A stretch of 64,000 nucleotides of DNA from Xiashengella succiniciproducens (GCF_023674465.1 NZ_CP098400.1:496001-560000); one strand, 5' to 3'. Counted from the stretch's first letter, positions 26,596 through 36,665 are shown. A program made the numbers and translations. Notes: generated by a model not told the origin, from the letters alone.

Positions 26596-28260
26596 TTAAG
26601 CAAGTTGATAAGAATAGATTTCGATTTTTAGATGAACATGTTTACGAAAATTCCATATTCCTTTTTGGATTTTTGCATATAGGGGTTCAAACAAGAAGAA
26701 AATTGCATTTTGGAGTACTGTTTTTGAAACACACGCACCTTTGCCTATGATTTTTCTTAAGTTATGAGCAATAGCTATCAGGCCAAACTCGATTTCAACT
26801 TTCTTAAGGCCTTTCAGTGTAAATCTGGTGAACTTGTTGTTGTGTTTTATTTGTCCAAACACTGCTTCCGGTTCTATTGGGCGTCTACTTCTGTGATATA
26901 GGCCCTGTTCACTTAATAGCTGTTCCCTGGCCTTCTTTTTTAGGATCCTTAACCTGTGATTGATCTCTATTATTCGATTACCGGTAGCTTGAAAACAAAG
27001 TCCGCGCAACGGGCATCCAGTACAGTTTTGCGCTTGATAACGTGTCACCTTTGATACATACCCATTCTCAGAAGTCACTTTTCTTTCACCTTTATTGGTC
27101 ATATGCTGTCCCATCGGGCATACATAATAATCTTCATGTTCGTTGTAATATAGGTTTTGGCTTAGAAATGCATTCTTTTTAAATGCTCTTTTCTGTTCTT
27201 TGTGGAAGTAGTTGTACTTGACAAAGTACTCTATATTATTTGCTTCCAGGTATTCATAATTCTCCTCGCTTCCGTAGCCGGCGTCTGCAACGACCGTAGA
27301 GCTATGACTTCCATATTGGTTTTTAAATCCCTCCAGATGACACTTTAATGTTCTTGTATCACCTGGGGTTTGATGGATACTGTAATGGGTAATAATCTGG
27401 TTCTCTGTACTAATCTGAGGATTATAAGCTGGTTTCAGCTGCCCATTCTTCATATGATCTTCTTTCATTCGCATGAAAGTAGCATCCTCGTCTGTCTTGC
27501 TAAAACTGTTGCGATCCCCCAGAGTGTCAAGTTGCTTCTCGTATTTCTCCAACCGTGGCAGATGTTCCTCCTGTAATTGCTTTAGTTGCTTAGATGTGGA
27601 CTTATTTGTATCCTTAAGCCTGGTGTTAAGCTCAGCTATTTTGCTTTTTAATAAATCTGAGTCTATTGATTGGGGCAAATCTTCTTTGTTGAGAGTTTTT
27701 GAGTCCTCTTTAATTTGACTATCAATATCTTTAAGAATACTCCTTATCCTTTCTTCCAGTTTTGCTTTGTTTTTCTCAACTGTGCCTCGCCATACAAAGG
27801 TGTACCTGTTTGAGGTAGCTTCTATTTTTGTTCCATCAACATACTGTACCTGAAGACTCACAAACCCCATACCATGCAGTAATCTAACTACTTCTGCAAA
27901 GATGGTCTTAATTTCTCCCTGCAAACGGGTACTCCTAAAATAATTGATTGTTCTAAAGTCTGGAACACAGCCCTTTGATAACCAGATAAAATGAATATTC
28001 TCTTGTAAAGCCTTTTCAATCTTTCTGCACGAAAATATGTTGTTTAAATAACTGTAGAACAGTATTTTAACCATCATTCTTGGATGAAAACTGCTAGCAC
28101 CACCACCTTTGTATTTATTTAGTATAGATGTGATATCCAGTTGATCTACAACCTTATCAACCAGACGAACTGGATGGTCTGCTGGTATGCGATCCAAGAG
28201 GTTTTCAGGGAATAACTGAGCTTGATTGTTTGGAAGCTCTTTGAAAACAACTTTTTTCAT
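26596..28260 (-). CDS. IS1182-family transposase
   Basis: A 554-residue DDE transposase. The N-terminal domain has the family wording [36 protein letters not shown] and [18 protein letters not shown]; the first catalytic Asp is in [11 protein letters not shown], the second in [12 protein letters not shown], and the C-terminal Glu in [15 protein letters not shown] cysteine-containing patch ([20 protein letters not shown]) separates the last two. The insert of about 120 residues between is rich in coiled-coil-like charged residues. The frame is intact, so the element may be active. Confidence 0.93.
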   Translation of the reverse strand: MKKVVFKELPNNQAQLFPENLLDRIPADHPVRLVDKVVDQLDITSILNKYKGGGASSFHPRMMVKILFYSYLNNIFSCRKIEKALQENIHFIWLSKGCVPDFRTINYFRSTRLQGEIKTIFAEVVRLLHGMGFVSLQVQYVDGTKIEATSNRYTFVWRGTVEKNKAKLEERIRSILKDIDSQIKEDSKTLNKEDLPQSIDSDLLKSKIAELNTRLKDTNKSTSKQLKQLQEEHLPRLEKYEKQLDTLGDRNSFSKTDEDATFMRMKEDHMKNGQLKPAYNPQISTENQIITHYSIHQTPGDTRTLKCHLEGFKNQYGSHSSTVVADAGYGSEENYEYLEANNIEYFVKYNYFHKEQKRAFKKNAFLSQNLYYNEHEDYYVCPMGQHMTNKGERKVTSENGYVSKVTRYQAQNCTGCPLRGLCFQATGNRIIEINHRLRILKKKAREQLLSEQGLYHRSRRPIEPEAVFGQIKHNNKFTRFTLKGLKKVEIEFGLIAIAHNLRKIIGKGACVSKTVLQNAIFFLFEPLYAKIQKGIWNFRKHVHLKIEIYSYQLA

Positions 28261-28375
28261 TATGGATTGATTTATAGTATTAATATACTATATATCAATT
28301 ATATAACCAACTTTTTCGAGAAAAAAATCAAACAAAAAAAGAGACTGCCTAATCTTTTTAGACAGCCCCTTTTTT

Positions 28376-28380
28376 TGTTA
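28376..28380 (+). repeat. Left target-site duplication TGTTA of the composite element
   Basis: TGTTA directly precedes the left inverted repeat (TTTAAAAATCTCA) of the left IS1380 copy. The same 5 bases directly follow the right inverted repeat of the right copy (34667-34671). The two outer flanks match although the inner flanks do not. Confidence 0.7.
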
Positions 28381-29295
28381 TTTAAAAATCTCATTTGAAA
28401 TTCCCAACTCAAGTTAATAGTTTTCAAAGCGGAATATCTCTTTTTTTCGAGAGATACCGTTTTATTTTCTTTTCATCTTCACTGTTTCTTGCACGTTTAA
28501 CGTGTTGATTTACTTTTTATGGTGGCGTTTTTATATATATTAACATTACCACTCTTCCAAGGCATGGCAATTCCTTGTCATAAACCCTTTTACGACACGA
28601 AAGATGGCGATGGACGATTAAGTGAAAATCCGTCATCCGGTCATCGTTGTCGTTATTCGCTGCTCAAAATCACGCCACCCCGCTTTTCGGTAATACTCCT
28701 TTGGCATTTTTACCGTGACCTGCCTGCCGGATTTCACCACTTTTCCCGGCACTCGGATAAACCATTCTCGGAAGGTAGAGTGCTCTTGGCGCCAAACCCA
28801 AAAGTCGCCCCGGTATCGCATGAGCACCGATAAACTGTAGGCAAATGACGAAAGTTGCCAAAGAATATCGTTTACCCAAAAATCATGCGTGATGGTTTTT
28901 CAGCTTTACTTTCACCAAAAACAAGCGGGAAACCAAGGCGTCAAAGGTGAAATTTTCAATCCGCTTCAAACGGTGAACACCGCACAACGAAGCCAACAGG
29001 ACACTTGAGAGTATTTGGGCTGTACTGAAACGGCTTGCATTGTGCCGGGTGGTTGGGAAAAGATGTTCCAACCGACGATAAATGCCGCAATGGTTGATAA
29101 AATCAGAGGTTACGCTTAACCCTGAATATGACGTTAATTTTTCTGAACTGAACTCTTCCTTTACTGAACTGGCAGTAAATGAGATTTTTTTACTATTATT
29201 GTATTGCATGTGTCGGGTGAGTGTTATTTTTTATTTAACACCTTAAGGATAAATACTTTATCTGACACATGCAACTTTTATTTGAGACTTTTAGG
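28381..29295 (-). pseudogene. Left IS1380-family copy, internally deleted
   Basis: A 915-bp remnant of an element normally about 1.6-1.7 kb. The transposase starts at 29209 (MQYNNSKKISFTASS), keeps an early segment (STAQILSSVLLASLCGVHRLKRI), then jumps to LVKVKLKN and a stop; the tail (LMRYRGDFWVWRQEHSTFREW) survives in another frame near 28640-28830. The central catalytic region is missing. Inverted ends match those of the right copy. Confidence 0.82.
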
Positions 29296-29318
29296 TACAA
29301 TTTAAATAGATAAGAATA

Positions 29319-30695
29319 ATGTATAACATCAAATGTTGCAGGCCTGTTTGGGGTCTCTTGTTGCTTATGGCGGTGCTCCCATTTATGAAAGGGATGTCTC
29401 AGAATCGACCGGTAGTGCAAACCAAGTTTACGGCAGACCCGGCTCCCATGGTTCATGACGGGACGGTATATCTGTATACCAGCCACGATGAAGATGACGC
29501 TCCGGAGGGGATGGGGCGCTTTTTGATGAAGGAGTGGTTATTGTATACGAGTACCGATATGGTCAATTGGACTGATCATGGTGCGGTAGCCTCCTTGAAG
29601 GATTTCAAATGGCTAAACAAAGAGAATGGGGCTTGGGCACCTCATTGTGTTGAACGCAACGGGAAGTTCTACCTTTATTGCCCACTACATGGCAATGGGA
29701 TTGGTGTATTAGTAGCCGACTCTCCTTTCGGGCCTTTTATCGATCCGATCGGCAAACCCTTGGTGTGGCAAAAAGAGCATTGGTATGATATCGACCCGAA
29801 TATATGGATTGATGATGATGGACAGGCATATCTGTATTGGGGAAATCCCACCCTATACTATGTAAAGCTCAACGAAGATATGATCTCTACCTCGGGGGAG
29901 ATTGTAGAAGACAAAACATTCCCCAAACGAGAAGATCGTGAATCGCCTTACCATTATCAGGAGGGTCCTTGGGTGTTCAAACGTAACGACTATTATTACA
30001 TCACCTATGCCAGCACTTGTTGCCCCGAAGGGATAGGCTATGCTATGGGTAAAACACCGGTTGGTCCCTGGGAATTCAAAGGATATATTATGAAACCCGA
30101 CCGTAGATCATCGGGCAATCATCCCGGCGTAATTCAGTATAAAGATAAATGGTATGTGTTCGGTTTCAATTTCCTGTTGAACTTTCGGCAGACCGATAAA
30201 CATCACGAACGACGCTCTGTCTGTGTGGCTGAAATCACCTTTAACCCCGACGGTACTATCCAAGAACTGCCTTGGTGGGAAGAGGGAACACCCGTCAATC
30301 CGGTAGGAACACTAAGTCCATACAAACGCACCGAGGCGGAAACTATTGCTTGGTGCGAAGGGCTGAAAACCAAATCGAACGCTTCGGGTGGAATCTATGT
30401 TACCGCAGTTCATAACAACGACTATATCCGGGTGCGGGAGGTCGATTTCAAAAAAGGAGCGAAAAGCTTCGAAGTGAGTGCTGCTTCTGTTTCAGGTGGG
30501 AAAATCGAAATAAGGTTGGGTAATGTCGACGGCCAATTGTTGGGTGTTTGCGATATCCATTCTACCGGTGGCGCCGAGACCTGGAAAACCTTTACTACAA
30601 ATGTAAAGAAGGTGAAAGGCGTACACGATCTTTATTTTGTATTCAAAGGCGGCGAAGGTGAATTATTCAACCTGGATTACTGGAAGTTTAACTAA
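29319..30695 (+). CDS. Secreted glycoside hydrolase family 43 protein with CBM6-like domain
   Basis: A 458-residue exported enzyme (signal peptide to about residue 28). The GH43 propeller has the full triad: Asp40 in FTADPAPMVHDG, Asp159 in DIDPNIWIDDDG and Glu215 in YQEGPWVF. From about 325 on lies a carbohydrate-binding module of the CBM6 type (RTEAETIAW, GIYVTAVHNNDYIRVREVDF, HDLYFVFKGG). This architecture is common in alpha-L-arabinofuranosidases and beta-xylosidases acting on arabinoxylan or arabinan. It precedes the broken GH127 gene by 19 bases. Its gene is intact and is cargo of the composite element. Confidence 0.9.
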   Translation: MYNIKCCRPVWGLLLLMAVLPFMKGMSQNRPVVQTKFTADPAPMVHDGTVYLYTSHDEDDAPEGMGRFLMKEWLLYTSTDMVNWTDHGAVASLKDFKWLNKENGAWAPHCVERNGKFYLYCPLHGNGIGVLVADSPFGPFIDPIGKPLVWQKEHWYDIDPNIWIDDDGQAYLYWGNPTLYYVKLNEDMISTSGEIVEDKTFPKREDRESPYHYQEGPWVFKRNDYYYITYASTCCPEGIGYAMGKTPVGPWEFKGYIMKPDRRSSGNHPGVIQYKDKWYVFGFNFLLNFRQTDKHHERRSVCVAEITFNPDGTIQELPWWEEGTPVNPVGTLSPYKRTEAETIAWCEGLKTKSNASGGIYVTAVHNNDYIRVREVDFKKGAKSFEVSAASVSGGKIEIRLGNVDGQLLGVCDIHSTGGAETWKTFTTNVKKVKGVHDLYFVFKGGEGELFNLDYWKFN

Positions 30696-30714
30696 TAATT
30701 ATATCAGTAATTAA

Positions 30715-33090
30715 ATGAAGATATAAATTTCCTCTTTCGTGATTTCCCTATTTCTGCTTGTTTCTTGTGAAACAGGGAAAGAAATAGAGAGAAAACCCGA
30801 ATCGTTTCCTTTAAGTAACGTCCATTTATTAGATGACCCATTTAAACACGCTTGCGATTTGAACGTCGAAGTGTTGTTGCAATACGACGTTGACCGCTTG
30901 CTTGCTCCATTTTTCAAAGAAGCAGGATTAAAACCGAAAGCTGAAAGTTTTCCTAACTGGATCGATCTTGATGGGCACGTTGGCGGACACTATCTAAGTG
31001 CGATGGCTATCCATTATGCCGCCACCGGAGACAAGGAATGTAAGGAGCGTATGGAATATATGCTTGCCGAACTTAAGCAATGCCAAGATGCACATGGCAA
31101 CGGTTATCTCGGAGGACAACCCGGCGCATTGGAAAAGATTTATAACCGGATAAAAGCAGGTAATGGCAAAGCGGCGGCCGACGCATGGGCGCCTTGGTAC
31201 AATCTGCATAAAATGTATGCCGGATTGCGCGATGCCTGGATATACGGAGAGAACAAGCAAGCTCGAGACATGTTTCTTGACTTATGCGATTGGGGGCTTA
31301 CCATCATATCTCCTTTGGGCGACGAACAGATGGAACTGATGCTCGATTCCGAATTTGGTGGCATGAACGAAGTCTATGCGGATGCGTATAAAATAAGTGG
31401 TCATGAGAAATATCTTGAAGCGGCTAAACGTTTCTCGCATCGGGTATTGCTCAACAGTATGGCAAAAGGAATTGATAATTTGGATAATAAACACGCCAAC
31501 ACATAAGTGCCGAAAGCAGTTGGGTATCAACGTGTCGCTGAATTATCGGGTGATTCGACTTTTACAAAAGCAGCTACTTTCTTTTGGGCAACGGTAGTGA
31601 ATAACCGCTCCTTAGCTTTTGGAGGTAACAGTCGCCGCGAGCATTTTCCTACAACCGACGCCTGTCGCGAATATACCGAAGAGCGTCAGGGGCCGGAATC
31701 GTGCAACACCTATAATATGTTACGATTGACCGATGGTTTGTTCCGCATGGATCCGCAGGCGAAATATGCCGACTATTATGAACGAGCCATGTACAATCAT
31801 ATTCTTTCCACCCAACACCCTGAGCATGGTGGTTATGTCTATTTCACTTCCGCACGTCCACGTTATTACCGGGTGTATTCCGCTCCTAACCAGGCCATGT
31901 GGTGCTGTGTAGGAACCGGGATGGAAAACCATGGCAAATACGGAGAGTTTATCTATAGTCATGCGGGGGAGGATTTATTCGTAAACCTCTTTGTCGCATC
32001 CGAACTGGATTGGAAAGAAAAAGGTCTGAAGCTTAAACAAGAAACGGCTTTTCCTTATGAGGAAAAGTCCTTGTTGACATTTACACTTGATCAGCCGAAG
32101 GAATTTGCACTATTGATTCGTTACCCTGTTTGGGCAACCGATTTGAGTGTGAAAATCAACGGTTCTCTCCATCGTGTGAAAGCTACCCCCTCTTCTTATG
32201 TTGAAATAAATCGTAAGTGGAAAGACGGAGATGTGATAGAACTGTCGTTCCCTATGAAGACAACAGTAGAAGAAATGCCTAATGTGTCCGATTATCTGGC
32301 TATTTTCAGAGGTCCTATCTTATTAGGAGCGAAAGCAGGAGATCATGATCTACACGGTTTGATTTGCGACGACGGTCGTTGGGCACATATTGCCTCCGGT
32401 TCGTTGTTGCCTATTACGCAAGCTCCGCATATTGTAGGCGAGCGTAACGAAATTATCGAAAAGCTTGAAAACATGCAGACCATCGATGGAAAACCGCTTC
32501 ATTTTACTTGTCCCGGTTTGTTCCAATTTGCTGAGGAAGAGATTGTTTTGGAACCCTTTTATGGCATTCACGACAATCGATATATCATCTACTGGCCCTC
32601 TATGACACAAGAAAGATATTCGGCTGTAAAAGAGGAACGCGAACTGGCGGAAAAAGAACGAATGAGACTTGACCTGCGAACCGTAGATCAGGTGAAACCG
32701 GGAGAGCAACAGCCTGAAACGGATCATTTAATGCAAGCTGAAAGATCGAGAACCAATTATTTTCGGGATGAAAGTTTTCGGGATGCTGTTGATAGTGGTT
32801 ACTTTAGTTACTATTTATTAACCGGTGGAGAAACCAATTTGTTGCTCCGTGTACGTTACTGGGGCAATGAAGAAGGAAAACGTGCCTGTGATATTTTCAT
32901 TGATAATACACTTTTGTTGACTGAAAATATAGTCGGCAAATGGAATAAAAATGAATTCGTCGAAGTAGAATATCCTATCCCTGCATCCATGTTGAAAGGG
33001 AAAAAGAATATTCGTGTACGTTTTCAAGCCGATAAAGGCAGAGACAATCGCACGGGTGCGGTCTATCATGTACGGTTAATGAAACCATAG
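30715..33090 (+). pseudogene. GH127-family (DUF1680) beta-L-arabinofuranosidase gene with two in-frame stops
   Basis: One continuous reading frame of 792 codons from ATG 30715, interrupted only by TAA at 30724-30726 (codon 4, inside the signal peptide) and TAA at 31504-31506. Between and after the stops the sequence is fully conserved: a lipoprotein signal (ISLFLLVSC), LDDPF, the helical barrel, and HANT-stop-VPKA, where relatives read HANTQ-I/V-PK, so CAA to TAA is the likely change. The zinc/cysteine active site is intact downstream (ESCNTYNML and AMWCCVGTGMENHGK). GTG codons at 30739 and 31507 could restart translation, but no good ribosome site is seen. Likely recent pseudogene. Confidence 0.85.
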
Positions 33091-33536
33091 GTTACACTTC
33101 GATGAATATTACTTAATAACCTACGAGAGACAAGGTAAAAAGAGGATGTGTCAGAATTGACACCTCCTCTTTTTATGCACAAAAATTGTGTGCCTATTTT
33201 CTCCCACCCCCCCCAACTTACGATTTGTAATTTTCGCAAGACTTTTTCGCCAAAACAATAGGAGTATTTTCAAAAAGTCCCGGGAGAAATATTTTTTAAC
33301 GTATCGGTTTGTTACAAAAACAGGCATTTCATTTACAATCTTTCATTTTGACATGCACAAAAAAATTCCCCCCTATCGGCTACAAAAAGGAGGAGGTAAT
33401 TTTCCTATATTCGCTGAAAATCCCCAATAAATATAAAGACAGAATTGTGTGTTTGGAAAATACTTTGGATATTTGGTGTTTCAAAGTCTGCTGATTGTGA
33501 ATCAAATAGAAGATTGGGCTAAAAAATATAATGTAA
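33091..33536. other. Gene-free stretch between GH127 and the right IS1380 copy
   Basis: About 446 bases. It holds the terminator at 33138-33175, a run of eight C at about 33206-33213, and otherwise A/T-rich DNA with no convincing gene, repeat or RNA. Confidence 0.6.
33138..33175 (+). terminator. Rho-independent terminator after the GH127 gene
   Basis: A long stem pairs AAAAAGAGGA and GTGTCA with TGACAC and TCCTCTTTTT (one internal mismatch) around GAAT. The T5 end suits the plus-strand GH43-GH127 unit. Confidence 0.85.
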
Positions 33537-34666
33537 TTTAAAAATCTCATTTGAAATTCCCAACTCAAGTTAATAGTTTTCAAAGCGGAATATCTCTTTT
33601 TTTCGAGAGATACCGTTTTATTTTCTTTTCATCTTCACTGTTTCTTGCACGTTTAACGTGTTGATTTACTTTTTATGGTGGCGTTTTTATAATATTAACA
33701 TTACCACTCTTCCAAGGCATGGCAATTCCTTGTCATAAACCCTTTTACGACACGAAAGATGGCGATGGACGATTAAGTGAAAATCCGTCATCCGGTCATC
33801 GTTGTCGTTATTCGCTGCTCAAAATCACGCCACCCCGCTTTTCGGTAATACTCCTTTGGCATTTTTACCGTGACCTGCCTGCCGGATTTCACCACTTTTC
33901 CCGGCACTCGGATAAACCATTCTCGGAAGGTAGAGTGCTCTTGGCGCCAAACCCAAAAGTCGCCCCGGTATCGCATGAGCACCGATAAACTGTAGGCAAA
34001 TGACGAAAGTTGCCAAATAATATCGTTTACCCAAAAATCATGCGTGATGGTTTTTCAGCTTTACTTTCACCAAATATTCATGTTTGCCCTCTTCCAGCAA
34101 ATCAAACAATCCACCATTGAAAAAGCCGCTGTCTGCCCTGAAAAAGACCTTCTCCACCTTTTGGGGAAGAGCGGCCAAGGTTTCTTTGACAAATTCACAA
34201 ACGCCGTTTGAGGTGTAGCTTGAACCCGGGCGGAGCCACGAATTGACAAGCAGTTTCATCTCCGTGACAAAACATAAGATGGGGTGATAGCTTTTCGCGC
34301 CCTTTTTATGCGAGTTGTAACCCACTTCAGCTCCTTGTTGGTTGCCGTAAACGGTAAATGTGCTTGAGACGCAATCAAGCGTCACGCGTTTTAACCCGCA
34401 ACGGCTTGCATTGTGCCGGGTTGTTGGGAAAAGATGTTCCAACCGACGATAAATGCCGCAATGGTTGATAAAATCAGAGGTTACGCTTAACCCTGAATAT
34501 GACGTTAATTGTTCTGAACTGAACTCTTCCTTTACTGAACTGGCAGTAAATGAGATTTTTTTACTATTATTGTATTGCATGTGTCGGGTGAGTGTTATTT
34601 TTTATTTAACACCTTAAGGATAAATACTTTATCTGACACATACAACTTTTATTTGAGACTTTTAGG
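33537..34666 (-). pseudogene. Right IS1380-family copy, internally deleted
   Basis: An 1130-bp remnant almost identical to the left copy at both ends. The 180-residue frame from 34580 keeps the same start, then jumps at NASR to a later segment with GNQQGAEVGYNSHKKGAKSYHP and the catalytic-type RADSGFFNGGLFDLLEEGKHEYLVKVKLKN, ending in the same stop as the left copy. The tail is again out of frame (33788-33982). It keeps central parts missing from the left copy but has lost the early segment the left copy retains. Confidence 0.82.
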
Positions 34667-34671
34667 TGTTA
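34667..34671 (+). repeat. Right target-site duplication TGTTA of the composite element
   Basis: TGTTA follows the right terminal repeat directly. Its last three bases are the complement of the TAA stop codon of the HD-domain gene, so the insertion spared that gene's coding sequence. Confidence 0.7.
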
Positions 34672-35217
34672 TATAAACAGGGAGCACCAGGTATCAAATT
34701 GTTCAACCTGCCGTTTGCCGTGTCTGTCAAGTTCTCTTCTTATTTCCTCCAGACTCTTCTCTCTCGTTAGGTCACGCCCTTTTGAGTAAAATTTATCGGC
34801 AAAGGCCAGTATCTGTTCTTCAATAGTTCTGGGAATAAAATCCTGGGCAGGCAGTGGCAGAGCCTGTGCTTGTATGTCCTGCCGGGTTATTCCTGTTCCT
34901 GTATGGTTTTCCGCCATGGGTGCCAGTCGATCCAATCCGTTTTCCCGTAGTAGTTGTCCTCCTATCAGACCGTGTTTTATATAAGGTTCCTCTCCATGAC
35001 AGTCAATATCCGGAGCCTTGGTAAAGATTATACCTATGTCGTGTACCATTGCACCCTGTTCCAACAGTTCCATGTCCACCTGTAGCTCCGGCCTATTCCT
35101 TGCAATCGATAAAGCCTTGTCTGCCACCAGACGACTGTGGGTAAGAAGTATGTGTCTGGCTTCTCTGTCCCTGGGATAGTATTTGTCAATAACCTGAATT
35201 ACAGCATCCCTGCTCAT
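34669..35217 (-). CDS. HD-domain (HDIG-type) metal-dependent phosphohydrolase
   Basis: A 182-residue HD-superfamily protein. The metal ligands are seen in LLTHSRLVADKAL, GAMVHDIGI (the HD pair), and the later His in HGEEPYIKHGLIGG and ENHTGTGI. Such small HDIG proteins hydrolyse phosphate esters of nucleotides or related metabolites; no specific substrate can be assigned. It is 2 bases after the phosphatase-fold gene and completes a three-gene run with the aminotransferase. The composite element begins at its stop codon. Confidence 0.87.
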   Translation of the reverse strand: MSRDAVIQVIDKYYPRDREARHILLTHSRLVADKALSIARNRPELQVDMELLEQGAMVHDIGIIFTKAPDIDCHGEEPYIKHGLIGGQLLRENGLDRLAPMAENHTGTGITRQDIQAQALPLPAQDFIPRTIEEQILAFADKFYSKGRDLTREKSLEEIRRELDRHGKRQVEQFDTWCSLFI

Positions 35218-35219
35218 CT

Positions 35220-36665
35220 CTACTTCTTTTTAAAAATAACTGCCTCAGGTGCTTCAAGAATATTGGGATGAACAATGCCCAATTGTTTGAGGAGCAGGGG
35301 AACCAGATGCCTGTGCTCGAATGGTTCTATCCATGCCCCTTTATCGCTATGCCAGCCTGATACTATCAGAGGTAGGGGACTGTTACCGCTGTTTCCAAAA
35401 GTCCTGCTGCCATTGGTGCTCAACTTGCCATGCCATCCAGGTTGCAGACGTATCAATACATCTCCCGTACGGCTTGGAAAAAGGTTCTTATCCCAAAGGC
35501 TTCCTTCCTCAAGTTTGAAAAGCAAGTCATTGAGTGGCAAAGCTCTGTCAACACCTGTCACTTCCATTAAGAATACAGCCGCCTCTTCCTGCATTGTAGT
35601 GACATCCATACCTTTACTTTCGATCAGCTGCCTGTCCAGATACAGGTTATTGTCATTTATCTCGAGGGCCCATTTGCCCTGACCGTACCTGGCCATATAG
35701 TAAAAGTTGAGCAGAGCTAATGTCTTACCAAGATCTACAGTGCCGGTATTTTGTCCCTTTCTACCATGAGTCCCTGTTGCTGCTGCTGGGGTACGTGCAG
35801 AAGTGAAGATTGCCAGATAGTTGTTTTTACCAATATTTTCGTCAAGTACATCAAGCAGCCCTGCCATCAGAGCATCGATCTGCATTATAGTGGACTCCTT
35901 TAAGGGTGTAAGCAGTTCGTACTCATCCTCAAGGCTTCCTGTGTTAAACCCAACAGATAGCAGATCAGGAATATTATCCCTTCCAAAGTCAGTTGATTCT
36001 AAAAGGGCGACAGTTGCATCAAACGCAAGCTGGTTGGCCGTTGCTGGCGAAAGGGCCTGGAGGCCCTTGCGCTTATCGTTTAGCTGGTCCAGCCACAGGC
36101 TTTCATTTGCACTATTTGCATAATCCCTTATGTGCTTGAATATATTGTCCCAGTAAAGGAGATAATCGCAGTTGTATCCTGTTGCATGAAGCATCCATGG
36201 CTGGTCAACCCCGACTACAGCAGATAGAGATCCCGGGCCATAGAAATTTTTGAGGTAGTCACCAAGGCCTCTGGCCATGCTATTCAGGGCTGCAGTCTGG
36301 TAGTTGGCAGGTCCTTCGTTTGCATTGACAAAGCGACCGGTCTTACGGTCCAGCCATCTTTCACCTACCACCCCATGGCATGAGGGAGTGCAACCTGTGT
36401 AAAGGCTTGTAATCCTTGTGCCGGGATAGGCCGACAGGTCGGAAGAATAAGCGCCCATAAAGCGCATTCCGTCACGGGAAAGCCTTATAATACCCTTGTT
36501 GCTGAGCTTAGGTTGTATCAGGAGTAACTGATCCTCACTCAGTTCATCAACTACCACAAAAAGAATCAAACGCGGTGCCTCAGGAAGCTGTCCCCGCAGT
36601 AGATTGCCGGACAGCAATAGCAGGATGCATAGCACCGTGCACATCATACGTATCAATCCAGGCAT
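35220..36665 (-). CDS. Alkaline-phosphatase-superfamily protein with degenerate active site
   Basis: A 481-residue exported protein (signal peptide to about residue 25). The overall wording follows the PafA-type phosphatases of Bacteroidota: LFVVVDELSEDQL, SLYTGCTPSCHGVVGERWLDR, and IDALMAGLLDVLDENIGKNNYLAIFTSAR. Compared with the family from memory, the nucleophile threonine of YTGPGHASIYTG is Pro81 (AYPGTRITSLYTG), the metal-binding ADH is SAR (289-291), and the STDYIGH ligands are replaced by FNTGSLED; only the first Asp (Asp40) remains. It is probably a non-catalytic relative with a binding or structural role. Its start overlaps the aminotransferase end by 13 bases. Confidence 0.72.
   Translation of the reverse strand: MPGLIRMMCTVLCILLLLSGNLLRGQLPEAPRLILFVVVDELSEDQLLLIQPKLSNKGIIRLSRDGMRFMGAYSSDLSAYPGTRITSLYTGCTPSCHGVVGERWLDRKTGRFVNANEGPANYQTAALNSMARGLGDYLKNFYGPGSLSAVVGVDQPWMLHATGYNCDYLLYWDNIFKHIRDYANSANESLWLDQLNDKRKGLQALSPATANQLAFDATVALLESTDFGRDNIPDLLSVGFNTGSLEDEYELLTPLKESTIMQIDALMAGLLDVLDENIGKNNYLAIFTSARTPAAATGTHGRKGQNTGTVDLGKTLALLNFYYMARYGQGKWALEINDNNLYLDRQLIESKGMDVTTMQEEAAVFLMEVTGVDRALPLNDLLFKLEEGSLWDKNLFPSRTGDVLIRLQPGWHGKLSTNGSRTFGNSGNSPLPLIVSGWHSDKGAWIEPFEHRHLVPLLLKQLGIVHPNILEAPEAVIFKKK

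Larger units (their letters stand above)
26561..28369 (-). mobile_element. IS1182-family insertion sequence
   Basis: One 554-codon transposase with about 35 and 110 bases of flanking DNA. The two ends read inward share a common pattern (G-GG-TGTC, then GGCA--CTC, then a T-run), so imperfect terminal inverted repeats of about 35 bases are likely; each end also folds into a hairpin. I could not find a target duplication. The right end abuts the composite element's TGTTA duplication. End coordinates are approximate. Confidence 0.65.
28381..34666. mobile_element. Composite transposon-like element: two IS1380 remnants flanking GH43 and GH127 genes
   Basis: About 6.3 kb bounded by two direct-orientation, nearly identical but internally deleted IS1380-family copies, carrying a GH43 gene, a GH127 gene and a terminator. 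The outer ends read TTTAAAAATCTCA and, inverted, CCTAAAAGTCTCA, and are flanked by TGTTA on both sides, the 4-5-bp duplication expected for IS1380-family transposition. The inner IS flanks (TGTAA and TACAA) do not match each other or TGTTA, so the structure seems to have entered as one unit. It lies immediately after the stop codon of the HD-domain gene. Confidence 0.75.

Noticed and set aside
26551-28380. Target-site duplication for the IS1182 element
   Set aside because: The flanks are A- and T-runs (left AAAA, right TTTT), which do not match as direct repeats, so none is claimed.
28519-28833. Plus-strand ORFs repeated at 28519-28833 and 33719-33988
   Set aside because: They are antisense shadows of the IS1380 transposase tail, identical only because the IS copies are.
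30715-33090. Recoding of TAA as glutamine to explain the GH127 stops
   Set aside because: TAA is used as the ordinary stop codon in many genes of this window, so a code change is not tenable; local nonsense mutation or sequence error is simpler.
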